From NCBI RefSeq assembly GCF_002042885.1, contig NZ_MVFY01000008.1, positions 186,001 through 250,000 on the forward strand: 64,000 nt of DNA. Direction: 5' to 3'. The notes below the pieces were generated by a model, which worked only from the letters and a program-made list of their open reading frames with translations, was not told where the DNA came from and searched no databases. Positions 22,272 through 35,904 of the stretch are shown piece by piece (position 1 is the stretch's first letter; each line of letters starts with the position of its first letter). The DNA comes from Citrobacter portucalensis (GTDB lineage Bacteria > Pseudomonadota > Gammaproteobacteria > Enterobacterales > Enterobacteriaceae). A program made the position numbers and the translations under genes.

Positions 22272-23546
22272 TTATTCGCCAGATGCCTGCTGCGCTTCCG
22301 GCTTACCGTAAATCAGTAATGGCTTGCTCTGACCGCCAATCACCGACTCATCGATCACCACTTTTTCGACGTCTTCCATAGAAGGCAGATCGTACATGGT
22401 GTCGAGCAGCGCGGCTTCGACGATAGAACGCAGACCACGAGCACCGGTTTTACGCGCCATCGCTTTCTTAGCGATCGCATCCAGCGCTTCCTCACGGAAT
22501 TCCAGATCGACACCTTCAAGATTGAACAGCGCCTGGTACTGCTTGGTCAGGGCGTTTTTCGGCTCTTTGAGGATCTGGATCAACGCTTCTTCGCTCAGCT
22601 CGCTCAGCGTTGCCACAACCGGCAGACGACCGATGAACTCAGGGATCAGACCAAATTTGATCAGATCTTCCGGTTCAACCTGCGACAGCAGTTCACCTTC
22701 GCTGGCTTTATCAGACTGTGCTTTTACCGTTGCGCCAAAACCAATGCCGGAGCCGGTTTCAACACGGTTAGCAATCACTTTATCCAGACCGGCAAAGGCA
22801 CCACCGCAGATAAACAGGATCTTGGAGGTATCAACCTGCAGGAATTCCTGCTGAGGATGTTTACGACCACCCTGTGGCGGAACGGCAGCAACCGTCCCTT
22901 CGATCAGTTTCAACAGCGCCTGCTGTACACCTTCGCCGGAAACGTCACGGGTAATAGATGGGTTATCAGACTTACGAGAAATCTTGTCGATCTCATCGAT
23001 ATAGACGATCCCACGCTGTGCTTTCTGCACGTCGTAATCGCACTTCTGCAACAGCTTCTGAATAATATTTTCAACATCTTCACCCACATAACCGGCTTCG
23101 GTCAGCGTGGTGGCATCAGCCATGGTGAACGGAACGTCCAGCAGGCGCGCCAGCGTTTCAGCCAGCAGCGTTTTACCGGAACCCGTCGGGCCAATCAGCA
23201 GGATGTTACTTTTGCCCAACTCGACGCCATTGCTGGTGTCGCCGTTGCGCAGACGTTTGTAATGGTTGTATACCGCGACCGCCAGCACTTTCTTCGCCTG
23301 CTCTTGACCGATAACGTAATCGTCCAGGTGGTTGCGAATTTCATGTGGCGTCGGCAGCGCACTGCGTTCACGGTGCGGTGCTACTTCCTTAATCTCTTCG
23401 CGAATGATGTCGTTGCATAAATCAACACATTCGTCGCAGATATACACGGATGGACCGGCAATCAGCTTACGCACTTCATGCTGGCTTTTGCCGCAAAAAG
23501 AGCAGTACAACAATTTGCCCGAGCCATCTTTGCGTTTATCTGTCAT
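22272..23546 (-). CDS. clpX: ClpX, ATP-dependent unfoldase of ClpXP
   Basis: A 424-residue AAA+ unfoldase. The N-terminal zinc-binding domain has Cys15, Cys18, Cys37 and Cys40. The AAA+ module follows with Walker [12 protein letters not shown], pore loop EAGYVGED, Walker [10 protein letters not shown] and the IGF loop (GSGIGFGA) that docks on ClpP. It unfolds ssrA-tagged and other substrates and feeds them to ClpP. It lies 126 bases downstream of clpP and is co-transcribed from the clpP promoter, perhaps with an internal one. Confidence 0.98.
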   Translation of the reverse strand: MTDKRKDGSGKLLYCSFCGKSQHEVRKLIAGPSVYICDECVDLCNDIIREEIKEVAPHRERSALPTPHEIRNHLDDYVIGQEQAKKVLAVAVYNHYKRLRNGDTSNGVELGKSNILLIGPTGSGKTLLAETLARLLDVPFTMADATTLTEAGYVGEDVENIIQKLLQKCDYDVQKAQRGIVYIDEIDKISRKSDNPSITRDVSGEGVQQALLKLIEGTVAAVPPQGGRKHPQQEFLQVDTSKILFICGGAFAGLDKVIANRVETGSGIGFGATVKAQSDKASEGELLSQVEPEDLIKFGLIPEFIGRLPVVATLSELSEEALIQILKEPKNALTKQYQALFNLEGVDLEFREEALDAIAKKAMARKTGARGLRSIVEAALLDTMYDLPSMEDVEKVVIDESVIGGQSKPLLIYGKPEAQQASGE

Positions 23547-23672
23547 GGGTCAAAACCTCTTCTTTGTTCTTTGTGCCGCACACGACGACGCAAATGCCAT
23601 TCTCAGGCGCAAGACGCTAGTCAGCGTTGTGCCGCTCCAGGTAATTATAGCGGCACACCTGCGCACTGGGCA

Positions 23673-24296
23673 TTAATTACGATGGGTCAAAATCGAGTCA
23701 ACCAGACCATACTCTACCGCTTCAGAAGCGGAGAGGAAGCGATCGCGCTCGGTATCACGTTCAATCTGCTCAAGAGATTGACCCGTATGATGCGCCATAA
23801 GTTCGTTCATGCGCCCTTTTACCTTCAGGATTTCACGGGCATGAATTTCAATATCCGTTGCCTGGCCCTGGTAACCGCCCAGAGGCTGGTGGATCATGAC
23901 GCGAGAGTTAGGCAGGCAAAAACGTTTGCCTTTCGCCCCGGCGGTCAGCAGGAACGCGCCCATTGAGGCCGCCTGGCCCATACAAATGGTGCTGACGTCC
24001 GGCTTAATAAACTGCATGGTGTCATAGATAGACATCCCGGCAGTGATCACTCCACCAGGGGAGTTGATGTACAGGTAGATATCTTTTTCTGGGTTTTCTG
24101 CTTCCAGGAACAGCATCTGCGCCACGATCAGGTTAGCCATATGGTCTTCGACCTGGCCGGTCAGAAAAATGACGCGTTCCTTAAGTAGACGAGAATAGAT
24201 ATCAAAAGAGCGCTCACCACGTGAGGTCTGTTCAATGACCATCGGCACCAGCGCCATATGGGGTGCAAAGTTATCTCGTTCGCCGCTGTATGACAT
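23673..24296 (-). CDS. clpP: ClpP protease subunit
   Basis: A 207-residue serine peptidase forming two stacked heptamers. A 14-residue propeptide (ending in Met before ALVPM) precedes the mature chain. The catalytic serine is in [12 protein letters not shown], the histidine in [12 protein letters not shown] and the aspartate in the [10 protein letters not shown] region. The ATG at 24296, after GGAGACGGAA, gives the standard length; the upstream 39-codon open extension contains the heat-shock promoter and is not coding. Confidence 0.98.
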   Translation of the reverse strand: MSYSGERDNFAPHMALVPMVIEQTSRGERSFDIYSRLLKERVIFLTGQVEDHMANLIVAQMLFLEAENPEKDIYLYINSPGGVITAGMSIYDTMQFIKPDVSTICMGQAASMGAFLLTAGAKGKRFCLPNSRVMIHQPLGGYQGQATDIEIHAREILKVKGRMNELMAHHTGQSLEQIERDTERDRFLSASEAVEYGLVDSILTHRN

Positions 24297-24376
24297 TTCC
24301 GTCTCCTGGATAAAATTTGAAAAAACCTGCTGTGCTGATTGTAACCTTATGGACGGATTATCAGCTAGTCCCTCAG

Positions 24377-24405
24377 TAATGGGTACGACATCGCCATAAT
24401 TCAAG
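24377..24405 (-). promoter_or_regulatory. Heat-shock (sigma-32) promoter of clpPX
   Basis: On the minus strand CTTGAA (24405-24400) is followed 16 bases later by CCCATTA (24383-24377), a fair sigma-32 match at the position known for E. coli clpP. Confidence 0.7.
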
Positions 24406-24484
24406 CATAACAATCTTTTGTTGTAACGCTAACACTGAAACGCTGTTTTCGCACTCTTCCCATGCAAAATGCGTGACAAAAAAA

Positions 24485-24511
24485 AACCCGCCACCAAAAG
24501 GTGACGGGCTT
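24485..24511 (-). terminator. Terminator of tig
   Basis: On the minus strand AAGCCCGTCACC-TTTT-GGTGGCGGGTT (one mismatch) is followed by a run of T (complement of 24478-24486). It lies about 33 bases past the tig stop. Confidence 0.88.
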
Positions 24512-24543
24512 GCGTACGAAATTCGAGCTAAAAAAGCGACGAA

Positions 24544-25851
<1,308 letters not shown>

Positions 25852-25989
25852 TCAAAAAATCACAGTGCTCGGTCAACTCTTCTCCGCAAGCACAGGTTGT
25901 TGGCTTCGCGGAACTGGGATGTTCTCATAAGCAATCACATTCCCTGTCGTCAGAATCATCCCGAAGACATTCCGAAAAATAAGACGCGC

Positions 25990-26018
25990 ATTATAGCGGC
26001 ATCACTTTTATGAGTCGA
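25990..26018 (-). promoter_or_regulatory. Sigma-70 promoter of tig
   Basis: On the minus strand TCGACT (26018-26013) and TATAAT (25995-25990) are 17 bases apart. The perfect -10 and correct spacing suggest a strong promoter, giving a leader of about 140 bases. Confidence 0.65.
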
Positions 26019-26111
26019 GAACGGTTATCGCGCGTTGCTGCGGCTTTTTTCACAATTCCCGGCTAATTTTTGTCTGAATACTGTACGACTGCCCCAGAAT
26101 TCAGACAAAAC

Positions 26112-26133
26112 AAAACGGCCCGCAGGCCGTTTT
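26112..26133 (-). terminator. Terminator of bolA
   Basis: AAAACGGCC (26112-26120) and GGCCGTTTT (26125-26133) form a nine-bp stem with a four-base loop and T-rich flank on the minus strand, about 53 bases past the bolA stop. Confidence 0.8.
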
Positions 26134-26186
26134 CACATAATCTGTAGCAACATACTGGAAAAGCGTCGGTTGTTGCAAATCCGTTT

Positions 26187-26504
26187 TTACGCGATGCTTC
26201 CCGCTCCACGACACGGAGGCGATGCAAAAATCGTATCCTGCAACGCTTCCCACTCCTTAATAGTGTAGGTATGCAGGGCAAGCGCATGAACGGTTGTGGA
26301 AAGCTCCGCCGTTAACGTGCTGTAAATCATCCGATGACGATTAAGAAAACGTTCACCTGTAAAGCGATCGCTAACCAGTACAACCTTAAAGTGGCTTTCA
26401 GAACCAGCCGGGACATTGTGACGATAGCTTTCATCCACAACTTCGAGGAACACGGGTTCGAACGCTGCCCTTAATTTTTCTTCTATTTGCTCACGAATCA
26501 TCAT
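26187..26504 (-). CDS. bolA: BolA, stress morphogen and iron-sulfur cluster trafficking factor
   Basis: A 105-residue BolA-fold protein. The class II KH-like fold includes [24 protein letters not shown] and the conserved histidine in [10 protein letters not shown]. BolA pairs with monothiol glutaredoxin (GrxD) and also acts as a transcription factor in stationary phase, affecting cell shape. The family start [12 protein letters not shown] sits at two adjacent ATG codons; an upstream open extension of 11 codons is not used. Divergent from yajG. Confidence 0.96.
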   Translation of the reverse strand: MMIREQIEEKLRAAFEPVFLEVVDESYRHNVPAGSESHFKVVLVSDRFTGERFLNRHRMIYSTLTAELSTTVHALALHTYTIKEWEALQDTIFASPPCRGAGSIA

Positions 26505-26810
26505 GAAATTTTTCCTCCGACAACGCTGAGATGTCACCCATCCCTTTAAATACTAGCCGCTTTTACCGTTTTCATTACACCTTAGCAACAAAAAATTAGC
26601 GCTTGTCTGATTTTCTCATTCAAACGGATGAAGTTCACTGATTCCTCACTCCAATTTATTGCAAAAAGTCCGTTTATAGTCTCCACAAAGTCATAAAACG
26701 GACAACACAATGAATTTACATGCGTTACCCACTTCCCCTCATCGTTGGCGATGTTATGATGGCGGGAATTTTCTCTAACCATACAATTTAGATTCGCTGA
26801 GAGCCCTGGC

Positions 26811-27389
26811 ATGTTTAAAAAAATCCTCGTCCCGTTTGTCGCACTGTTTATGTTAGCTGGATGCGCAACGCCGCCGACCACTATTGAAGTCTCCCCGAAA
26901 ATTACCCTGCCGCAGCAGGACCCGAGCCTGATGGGTGTGACCGTTAGCATCAACGGAGCCGACCAGCGCCAGGATCAAGCGCTGGCAAAAGTCACCCGCG
27001 ACAACCAGTTGGTGACCCTGACCGCATCCCGCGACCTGCGTTTCCTGCTGCAAGAAGTACTGGAAAAACAGATGACCGCACGCGGTTATATGATTGGACC
27101 GAACGGTGCAGTCAACCTGCAAATCATTGTTAGCCAGCTGTATGCTGACGTGTCTCAGGGTAGCGTGCGCTATAACATCGCCACCAAAGCAGACATCGCC
27201 ATCATTGCTACCGCCGCCAACGGCAACAAGATGACCAAAAACTACCGCGCAAGCTATTCTGTTGAAGGTGCACTGCAAGCCTCTAACAAAAATATCGCTG
27301 ATGCCGTTAACAGCGTGCTGACCGACACCATCGCTGATATGTCTCAGGACACCAGCGTTCACGATTTCATCAAGCAGAACGCTCGTTAA
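26811..27389 (+). CDS. yajG: YajG, outer-membrane-type lipoprotein
   Basis: A 192-residue lipoprotein with lipobox MLAGC (lipidated Cys18) followed by ATPPTT, which lacks an inner-membrane retention Asp at +2. The mature part is the YajG/Lpp-like lipid-binding domain of unknown role, with VSINGADQRQDQALAKV and SVLTDTIADMSQDTSVHDFI. It lies 44 bases upstream of ampG in the same direction, the conserved yajG-ampG arrangement. Confidence 0.93.
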   Translation: MFKKILVPFVALFMLAGCATPPTTIEVSPKITLPQQDPSLMGVTVSINGADQRQDQALAKVTRDNQLVTLTASRDLRFLLQEVLEKQMTARGYMIGPNGAVNLQIIVSQLYADVSQGSVRYNIATKADIAIIATAANGNKMTKNYRASYSVEGALQASNKNIADAVNSVLTDTIADMSQDTSVHDFIKQNAR

Positions 27390-27433
27390 TTTCTGCCCAT
27401 ATGGCCCGGCGTTCGTCGGGCCTATAGAAGCCC

Positions 27434-28909
27434 ATGTCCAGTCAATACTTACGTATTTTTCAGCAACCACGTTCAGCTATCCTGCTCATTCTGGGGTTCG
27501 CCTCCGGTTTACCGCTCGCACTCACCTCCGGTACGCTTCAGGCGTGGATGACAGTCGAGAATATCGATCTTAAAACCATCGGTTTCTTTTCCCTGGTCGG
27601 TCAGGCCTACGTATTTAAATTTCTCTGGTCCCCGTTGATGGACCGTTACACGCCACCGTTTTTAGGTCGGCGTCGCGGCTGGCTGCTGGCGACCCAGGTG
27701 CTGTTGTTAATTTCTATCGCTGCGATGGGCTTTCTGGAGCCTGGCACACAGTTACGCTGGATGGCCGCACTCGCAGTAGTGATCGCTTTTTGCTCGGCAT
27801 CGCAGGATATCGTCTTTGATGCCTGGAAAACCGACGTATTGCCCGCAGAAGACCGCGGTACCGGCGCGGCTATCAGCGTGCTGGGCTATCGATTAGGGAT
27901 GCTGGTTTCAGGCGGATTGGCCTTGTGGATGGCCGATCGCTGGCTGGGCTGGCAAGGGATGTACTGGCTGATGGCTGCACTGTTGATTCCCTGTATCATC
28001 GCCACTCTGTTAGCACCTGAACCAACTGACACCATTCCGGTGCCTAAAACGCTGGAACAGGCAGTTGCGGCTCCGCTGCGAGACTTCTTTGGTCGTAACA
28101 ACGCATGGCTGATCCTGCTGCTTATTGTGCTGTATAAGCTCGGGGATGCTTTCGCCATGAGCCTGACCACCACCTTTTTAATCCGCGGCGTTGGGTTTGA
28201 TGCGGGTGAAGTTGGCGTGGTGAATAAGACGCTGGGGCTACTGGCCACCATTGTTGGCGCGCTGTACGGTGGGATCCTGATGCAGCGCCTTTCGCTGTTT
28301 CGCGCCTTGCTTATTTTCGGCATCCTGCAAGGGGCGTCGAATGCGGGCTACTGGCTACTGTCCATCACTGACAAACACATGTTCAGCATGGCGGCGGCCG
28401 TCTTCTTTGAAAACCTGTGCGGCGGAATGGGCACGGCGGCATTTGTCGCCTTATTAATGACGCTGTGCAATAAGTCCTTCTCAGCGACCCAGTTCGCCCT
28501 GCTCTCCGCGCTTTCAGCCGTTGGTCGCGTTTACGTTGGCCCGGTAGCGGGTTGGTTTGTCGAAGCACACGGCTGGCCGACGTTTTATCTGTTCTCCGTG
28601 TTTGCCGCGATCCCCGGTCTGATACTGCTGCTGGTATGTCGCCAGACCCTGGAACATAGCTGGCAAAATGAAAGCTTCATTCCGCGCACGGAATTTCGTG
28701 GAGCATACAGTCTGGCATTAATGACGCTAGTTGCGGGCTGCTGCCTGCTGCTGGTTTGGCTGTTGCTGTTAACCATGAACGCGCTGGATTACACCAACTT
28801 CTCCTTCCTGCCGGAACTGCTTGAAGTCTCAGTGGTGGTCGCGGTCTGCGGGGTCGTTTTTGGTGGATTGCTTGATTATCTGGCATTGCGCAAAACCCGT
28901 CTGGCATGA
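27434..28909 (+). CDS. ampG: Muropeptide permease AmpG
   Basis: A 491-residue major-facilitator permease with about fourteen membrane segments. It imports GlcNAc-anhydroMurNAc peptides for cell-wall recycling; in species with inducible AmpC these act as the inducing signal through AmpR. Recognisable family stretches are GFASGLPLALTSGTLQAWM, WSPLMDRYTPP and FDAWKTDVLPAEDRGTG. The reading frame is intact. Confidence 0.96.
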   Translation: MSSQYLRIFQQPRSAILLILGFASGLPLALTSGTLQAWMTVENIDLKTIGFFSLVGQAYVFKFLWSPLMDRYTPPFLGRRRGWLLATQVLLLISIAAMGFLEPGTQLRWMAALAVVIAFCSASQDIVFDAWKTDVLPAEDRGTGAAISVLGYRLGMLVSGGLALWMADRWLGWQGMYWLMAALLIPCIIATLLAPEPTDTIPVPKTLEQAVAAPLRDFFGRNNAWLILLLIVLYKLGDAFAMSLTTTFLIRGVGFDAGEVGVVNKTLGLLATIVGALYGGILMQRLSLFRALLIFGILQGASNAGYWLLSITDKHMFSMAAAVFFENLCGGMGTAAFVALLMTLCNKSFSATQFALLSALSAVGRVYVGPVAGWFVEAHGWPTFYLFSVFAAIPGLILLLVCRQTLEHSWQNESFIPRTEFRGAYSLALMTLVAGCCLLLVWLLLLTMNALDYTNFSFLPELLEVSVVVAVCGVVFGGLLDYLALRKTRLA

Positions 28910-28930
28910 TGTTGCATATTTATGCTCTAA

Positions 28931-29105
28931 ATAATTCGAGTTACGGGACAAAAGGCGTGAGCGTTTTGAACAGCGCTTGCGCTGGCCCCGTAGGGGAGAG
29001 GCCGAGAGGCCGAATCACGCGGCGACGCAGCAAATCCCCAGGAGCTTACATAAGTAAGTGACTGGGGTGAGCGAGGAAAGCCAACACACCCGTAGCTTGA
29101 AGTAT
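28931..29105. repeat. ERIC-type repeat with internal extra sequence
   Basis: The core AATCCCCAGGAGCTTACATA and AAGTAAGTGACTGGGGTGAG are the two arms used as ERIC primer sites. The ends ATAATTCGAGTTACGGG (28931-28947) and CCCGTAGCTTGAAGTAT (29089-29105) are imperfect inverted repeats. At 175 bases it exceeds the usual 127, because about 70 bases (28948-29018) of GC-rich inverted-repeat sequence occupy the left half. Non-coding and mobilised in trans by an unknown route. Confidence 0.85.
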
Positions 29106-29483
29106 GACGAGCATATTTGGTCGTTGTAATCACCCTGCGTAATTATAACGGCGAAATAAGCAACAACTGCTAAAAATAATATTTGTTATTTTGTGCGCCA
29201 AAGAATTTGGAAATTATTGACGCCTTTTATATATACTATTTTCCTTACTCGATTCAGCCAAGAAAGATTTATTTTTTGTTCCTCAATTGTCCGTTTATTG
29301 ATAATCAATTGTTAAGCAATTGTTTTATTTTCGTATTGGTTATACCAATTGCCCTCAGTACGCCCCCCACCTGCCCGCTTTCGTTATAACGTGATGTTGC
29401 AACAGGTTCTTAAAGCCAAAGCGACATATATTGCAACATATGTGACATGCACGGCAGAACCCAGTAACACAGATCTAGAGATG
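29106..29483. other. AT-rich upstream region of cyoABCDE
   Basis: About 380 bases of AT-rich sequence between the ERIC element and the cyo promoter. I see no gene. In E. coli the corresponding region binds ArcA, Fur and other global regulators; specific sites could not be fixed by eye. A TGTGACATG half-site at 29439-29447 is the only CRP-like feature. Confidence 0.5.
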
Positions 29484-29512
29484 TTTACAGTAATGTAACC
29501 TTCCCGTAAAAT
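29484..29512 (+). promoter_or_regulatory. Promoter of cyoABCDE
   Basis: TTTACA (29484-29489), a 17-base spacer and TAAAAT (29507-29512), about 50 bases before the cyoA start. It agrees with the mapped E. coli cyo promoter region. Confidence 0.65.
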
Positions 29513-29561
29513 GCCCTCACACTTTAAACGCCACCCGGTCCCGTGGAATTGAGGTCGTTAA

Positions 29562-33453
<3,892 letters not shown>

Positions 33454-33464
33454 GAGCGGCGATT

Positions 33465-34355
33465 ATGATGTTTAAGCAATACCTGCAAGTAACGAAACCA
33501 GGCATCATCTTTGGCAACCTGATCTCGGTGATTGGGGGATTCCTGCTGGCCTCGAAAGGCAGCATTGATTATCCCCTGTTTATCTACACGCTGGTTGGGG
33601 TGTCACTGGTTGTGGCGTCGGGTTGTGTATTTAACAACTACATCGACAGGGATATCGACAGGAAGATGGAGAGGACCAAAAACCGCGTGCTGGTTAAAGG
33701 TCTGATTTCCCCTGCGGTCTCGCTGGTATACGCCACCCTGCTGGGTATTGCTGGCTTTATGCTGCTGTGGTTTGGCGCGAACCCTCTGGCCTGCTGGCTG
33801 GGGGTAATGGGCTTCGTGGTCTATGTGGGCGTTTATAGCCTGTACATGAAGCGTCATTCCGTTTATGGCACGCTGATTGGCTCACTCTCCGGCGCTGCGC
33901 CGCCGGTGATTGGCTACTGTGCCGTAACCGGTGAGTTCGATAGCGGTGCGTTGATTCTGCTGGCTATTTTCAGCCTGTGGCAGATGCCGCACTCTTACGC
34001 GATTGCGATTTTCCGCTTCAAGGATTATCAGGCTGCCAACATCCCGGTACTGCCGGTGGTGAAAGGTATTTCAGTCGCGAAGAACCATATCACGCTGTAC
34101 ATCGTGGCGTTTGCTATCGCCACGCTGATGCTAACCCTGGGCGGCTATGCAGGTTATAAATACCTGATTGTTGCCGCGGCGGTGAGCGTCTGGTGGTTGG
34201 GCATGGCGCTGCGTGGTTATAAAGTGGAAGATGACAGAGTCTGGGCGCGCAAGCTGTTCGGTTTCTCCATCATCGCCATTACCGCGCTCAGCGTGATGAT
34301 GTCGGTCGACTTTATGGTGCCAAACTCGCAGAACCTGCTGACTTACGTCTGGTAA
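33465..34355 (+). CDS. cyoE: Protohaem IX farnesyltransferase (haem O synthase)
   Basis: A 296-residue UbiA-family prenyltransferase with about nine membrane helices. It adds a farnesyl group to haem b to make haem O for CyoB. The Asp-rich signature [18 protein letters not shown] is present, as is the second region [16 protein letters not shown]. Last gene of the operon, 11 bases after cyoD. Confidence 0.98.
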   Translation: MMFKQYLQVTKPGIIFGNLISVIGGFLLASKGSIDYPLFIYTLVGVSLVVASGCVFNNYIDRDIDRKMERTKNRVLVKGLISPAVSLVYATLLGIAGFMLLWFGANPLACWLGVMGFVVYVGVYSLYMKRHSVYGTLIGSLSGAAPPVIGYCAVTGEFDSGALILLAIFSLWQMPHSYAIAIFRFKDYQAANIPVLPVVKGISVAKNHITLYIVAFAIATLMLTLGGYAGYKYLIVAAAVSVWWLGMALRGYKVEDDRVWARKLFGFSIIAITALSVMMSVDFMVPNSQNLLTYVW

Positions 34356-34370
34356 GAATCGGCAGATAAG

Positions 34371-34395
34371 AAAAGGGTGCTTTGGCACCCTTTTT
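34371..34395 (+). terminator. Terminator of cyoABCDE
   Basis: AAAAGGGTGC (34371-34380), TTTG loop, GCACCCTTTTT (34385-34395): a ten-bp stem with a T-tract on both strands, so it also serves the convergent Hcp island. Confidence 0.92.
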
Positions 34396-34419
34396 ATTTA
34401 CTACGCTATTTTGAGAGCG

Positions 34420-34779
34420 TCAGGTCTCGTCTTTTTGTTTATCAGGCCAGATCTCAAACAACCATTTCCCCGCTTCAGCCGACTCAGCAAACATCCTTAC
34501 GGTTAACGGTATGCGTGTTGCTTCCACTTCTTCCCGGTTAGCTTTGAACCATCTCGTGAATAGTGGCAGATTGTGCCATGGATAATAAGGTTTCCAGTTC
34601 ACACATGATAAATCAACTTTGAACTCTTTCTCATATCGATCCAGAGCGCTGTGGAGATCATCTCCGGGGACATCAAACAATTCTGAGTCGAGTTCTAAAG
34701 AAACTTCCTTCCAGTTTTCATCCAAATACCCAGGTATTTCTTCCCTGAAAAGCTTTAACACATCGTCTTGAATACTCAT
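34420..34779 (-). CDS. DUF1493-like protein, candidate immunity protein of the Hcp island
   Basis: A 119-residue acidic cytosolic protein. The sequence (KLFREEIPGYLDENWKEVSL, DRYEKEFKVDLSCVNWKPYY, NREEVEATRIPLTVRMFAES) resembles the DUF1493 family, which often appears in small accessory operons. There is no signal or membrane segment. The start at 34779 is chosen because it makes a TAATG overlap with the upstream gene; an ATG five codons earlier is also open. Last of three genes after hcp, the position usual for an immunity gene; that role is inferred from position only. The DNA is more AT-rich than its neighbours. Confidence 0.65.
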   Translation of the reverse strand: MSIQDDVLKLFREEIPGYLDENWKEVSLELDSELFDVPGDDLHSALDRYEKEFKVDLSCVNWKPYYPWHNLPLFTRWFKANREEVEATRIPLTVRMFAESAEAGKWLFEIWPDKQKDET

Positions 34780-35228
34780 TAGAATGATGTCCACTGAATG
34801 CGATCTTTAGGTCGAGCAATTAAGTTGTATTTTAGCTGCGTCTTTCTTGATACTTGCACAAGTGCATTTACCAGACCAATCCACCCAAGCCAAGGTATAT
34901 ACCGAGCAATCACAGCTGCAAGTTTGTTAGTGCTTTGTATCCTGAAACCTACTGGTGTGGGGACTTTAATACCAAATGGTACCCGCGTATCTCTCAGAAG
35001 CATTCTCCCGTATTTGGAAACAACACTTGTTCCTTCAATAGCCCCAGAAGGTTTCTGTCTAGTCTTCAACCAAGGCTGACCAGCCAGAATAGCTGCTCCC
35101 GATTCAATGCCAATTCCTAACTCATCACAAAACTGTTCCAGAAAGATGAGATCATACAATTCCCCAGCTGATAGATTGCTGTGACCATGATACCAATAGG
35201 TTCCATTCGCTTCTTCAGTGGTGTCCAT
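34779..35228 (-). CDS. Unknown protein encoded directly after hcp, candidate T6SS cargo
   Basis: A 149-residue protein that I do not recognise with certainty. Residues about 20-60 are mixed (AGELYDLIFLEQFCDELG, ESGAAILAGQPWLKTRQKPS), 61-100 look beta-rich, and 102-127 form a hydrophobic segment (LAAVIARYIPWLGWIGLVNAL) able to span a membrane. The last 20 residues are basic (RPKDRIQWTSF end). It lies 11 bases downstream of an Hcp gene and overlaps a DUF1493-like gene. Small proteins in this position are often Hcp-delivered effectors; a membrane-acting toxin is the simplest guess but unproven. Confidence 0.6.
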   Translation of the reverse strand: MDTTEEANGTYWYHGHSNLSAGELYDLIFLEQFCDELGIGIESGAAILAGQPWLKTRQKPSGAIEGTSVVSKYGRMLLRDTRVPFGIKVPTPVGFRIQSTNKLAAVIARYIPWLGWIGLVNALVQVSRKTQLKYNLIARPKDRIQWTSF

Positions 35229-35239
35229 TCAATCACCCA

Positions 35240-35722
35240 TTATGCCGTCTGCCGGTCATTCCATGCGTCGGTATAGATAATGTTCCCGTCGCAATGCTTC
35301 CAGGTGATTTTTTCGTAGCGTAATTCTATGGTTTCAAGATGGTTATTGTTCATGTCCTCTGGACCAGCCATCGAAGGAGAAACGGAGACAATCCGCACCC
35401 CTTCCAGAAGCATATTGAAGTATTCAACTTCCTGACCCGCATCATTAATTTTGTACCAACGAATCTCTGCGGACTTAAGATTCTGACCAGAAGCGACCGC
35501 TTTGTATAAATACGGACTAGAGTAGTCAAACTCTTTGACTATCATCATCGGTGAATGTTGGCGAGTGCCTGTTGGCTTGCCTGTACCATTATCAGTGGGA
35601 ATAGACAGATTATGATGAAAACCTTTAAATTCAATACTGTATTCTCTTCCCTTTACGTCACACCCGCCCTTTATCAGCGCGCCACCATCGTCATAAATCC
35701 ACATATTGCCTGGAATTGCCAT
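35240..35722 (-). CDS. hcp: Hcp family type VI secretion tube protein (orphan)
   Basis: A 160-residue Hcp1-family protein. Typical features are MAIPGNMWIYDDGG at the start, SIEFKGFHHNLSIPTDNGTG, KEFDYSSPYLYKAVASGQ, the strand AEIRWYKINDAGQEVEYFN and ELRYEKITWKHCDGNIIYTD near the end. Hcp hexamers form the inner tube of the type VI secretion system and can carry effectors in their lumen. The ATG at 35722 follows GGGAAAAGGAAA and gives the family start; an in-frame upstream extension encoding a hydrophobic helix is not used. No other T6SS component is in the window, so it would have to use an apparatus encoded elsewhere. Confidence 0.88.
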   Translation of the reverse strand: MAIPGNMWIYDDGGALIKGGCDVKGREYSIEFKGFHHNLSIPTDNGTGKPTGTRQHSPMMIVKEFDYSSPYLYKAVASGQNLKSAEIRWYKINDAGQEVEYFNMLLEGVRIVSVSPSMAGPEDMNNNHLETIELRYEKITWKHCDGNIIYTDAWNDRQTA

Positions 35723-35848
35723 TTTCCTTTTCCCTGTTTCCATTAGAAATAACCACAAAAAGACTACACCTGTGATTATCGCAAGTAAATTAGTTTCAAA
35801 AGTAATTATTTCAATTATCCCACTACACAATTCCACATATCGTAGAGG

Positions 35849-35877
35849 TTTACCCCACCCCTTCCCCGCTTTACACT
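35849..35877 (+). promoter_or_regulatory. Probable promoter of yajR
   Basis: TTTACC (35849-35854), 17 bases, TACACT (35872-35877), 27 bases before the yajR start. Confidence 0.5.
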
Positions 35878-35904
35878 AGGCGCGAAATTAATACAGAGGT
35901 GGGA

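Noticed and set aside
26582-26953. A minus-strand open frame in the bolA-yajG gap
   Set aside because: It overlaps the yajG signal-peptide region on the other strand and has no ribosome site or family resemblance.
35723-35836. In-frame N-terminal extension of Hcp with a hydrophobic helix
   Set aside because: It would give a membrane-anchored Hcp, but the canonical start MAIPGN has a good ribosome site and matches family length; the hydrophobic stretch is AT-rich upstream DNA.
34371-35904. A mobile element boundary or attachment site around the Hcp island
   Set aside because: I looked for direct repeats, a tRNA or integrase next to the island and saw none; the DNA simply starts after the cyo terminator and ends before the yajR promoter.
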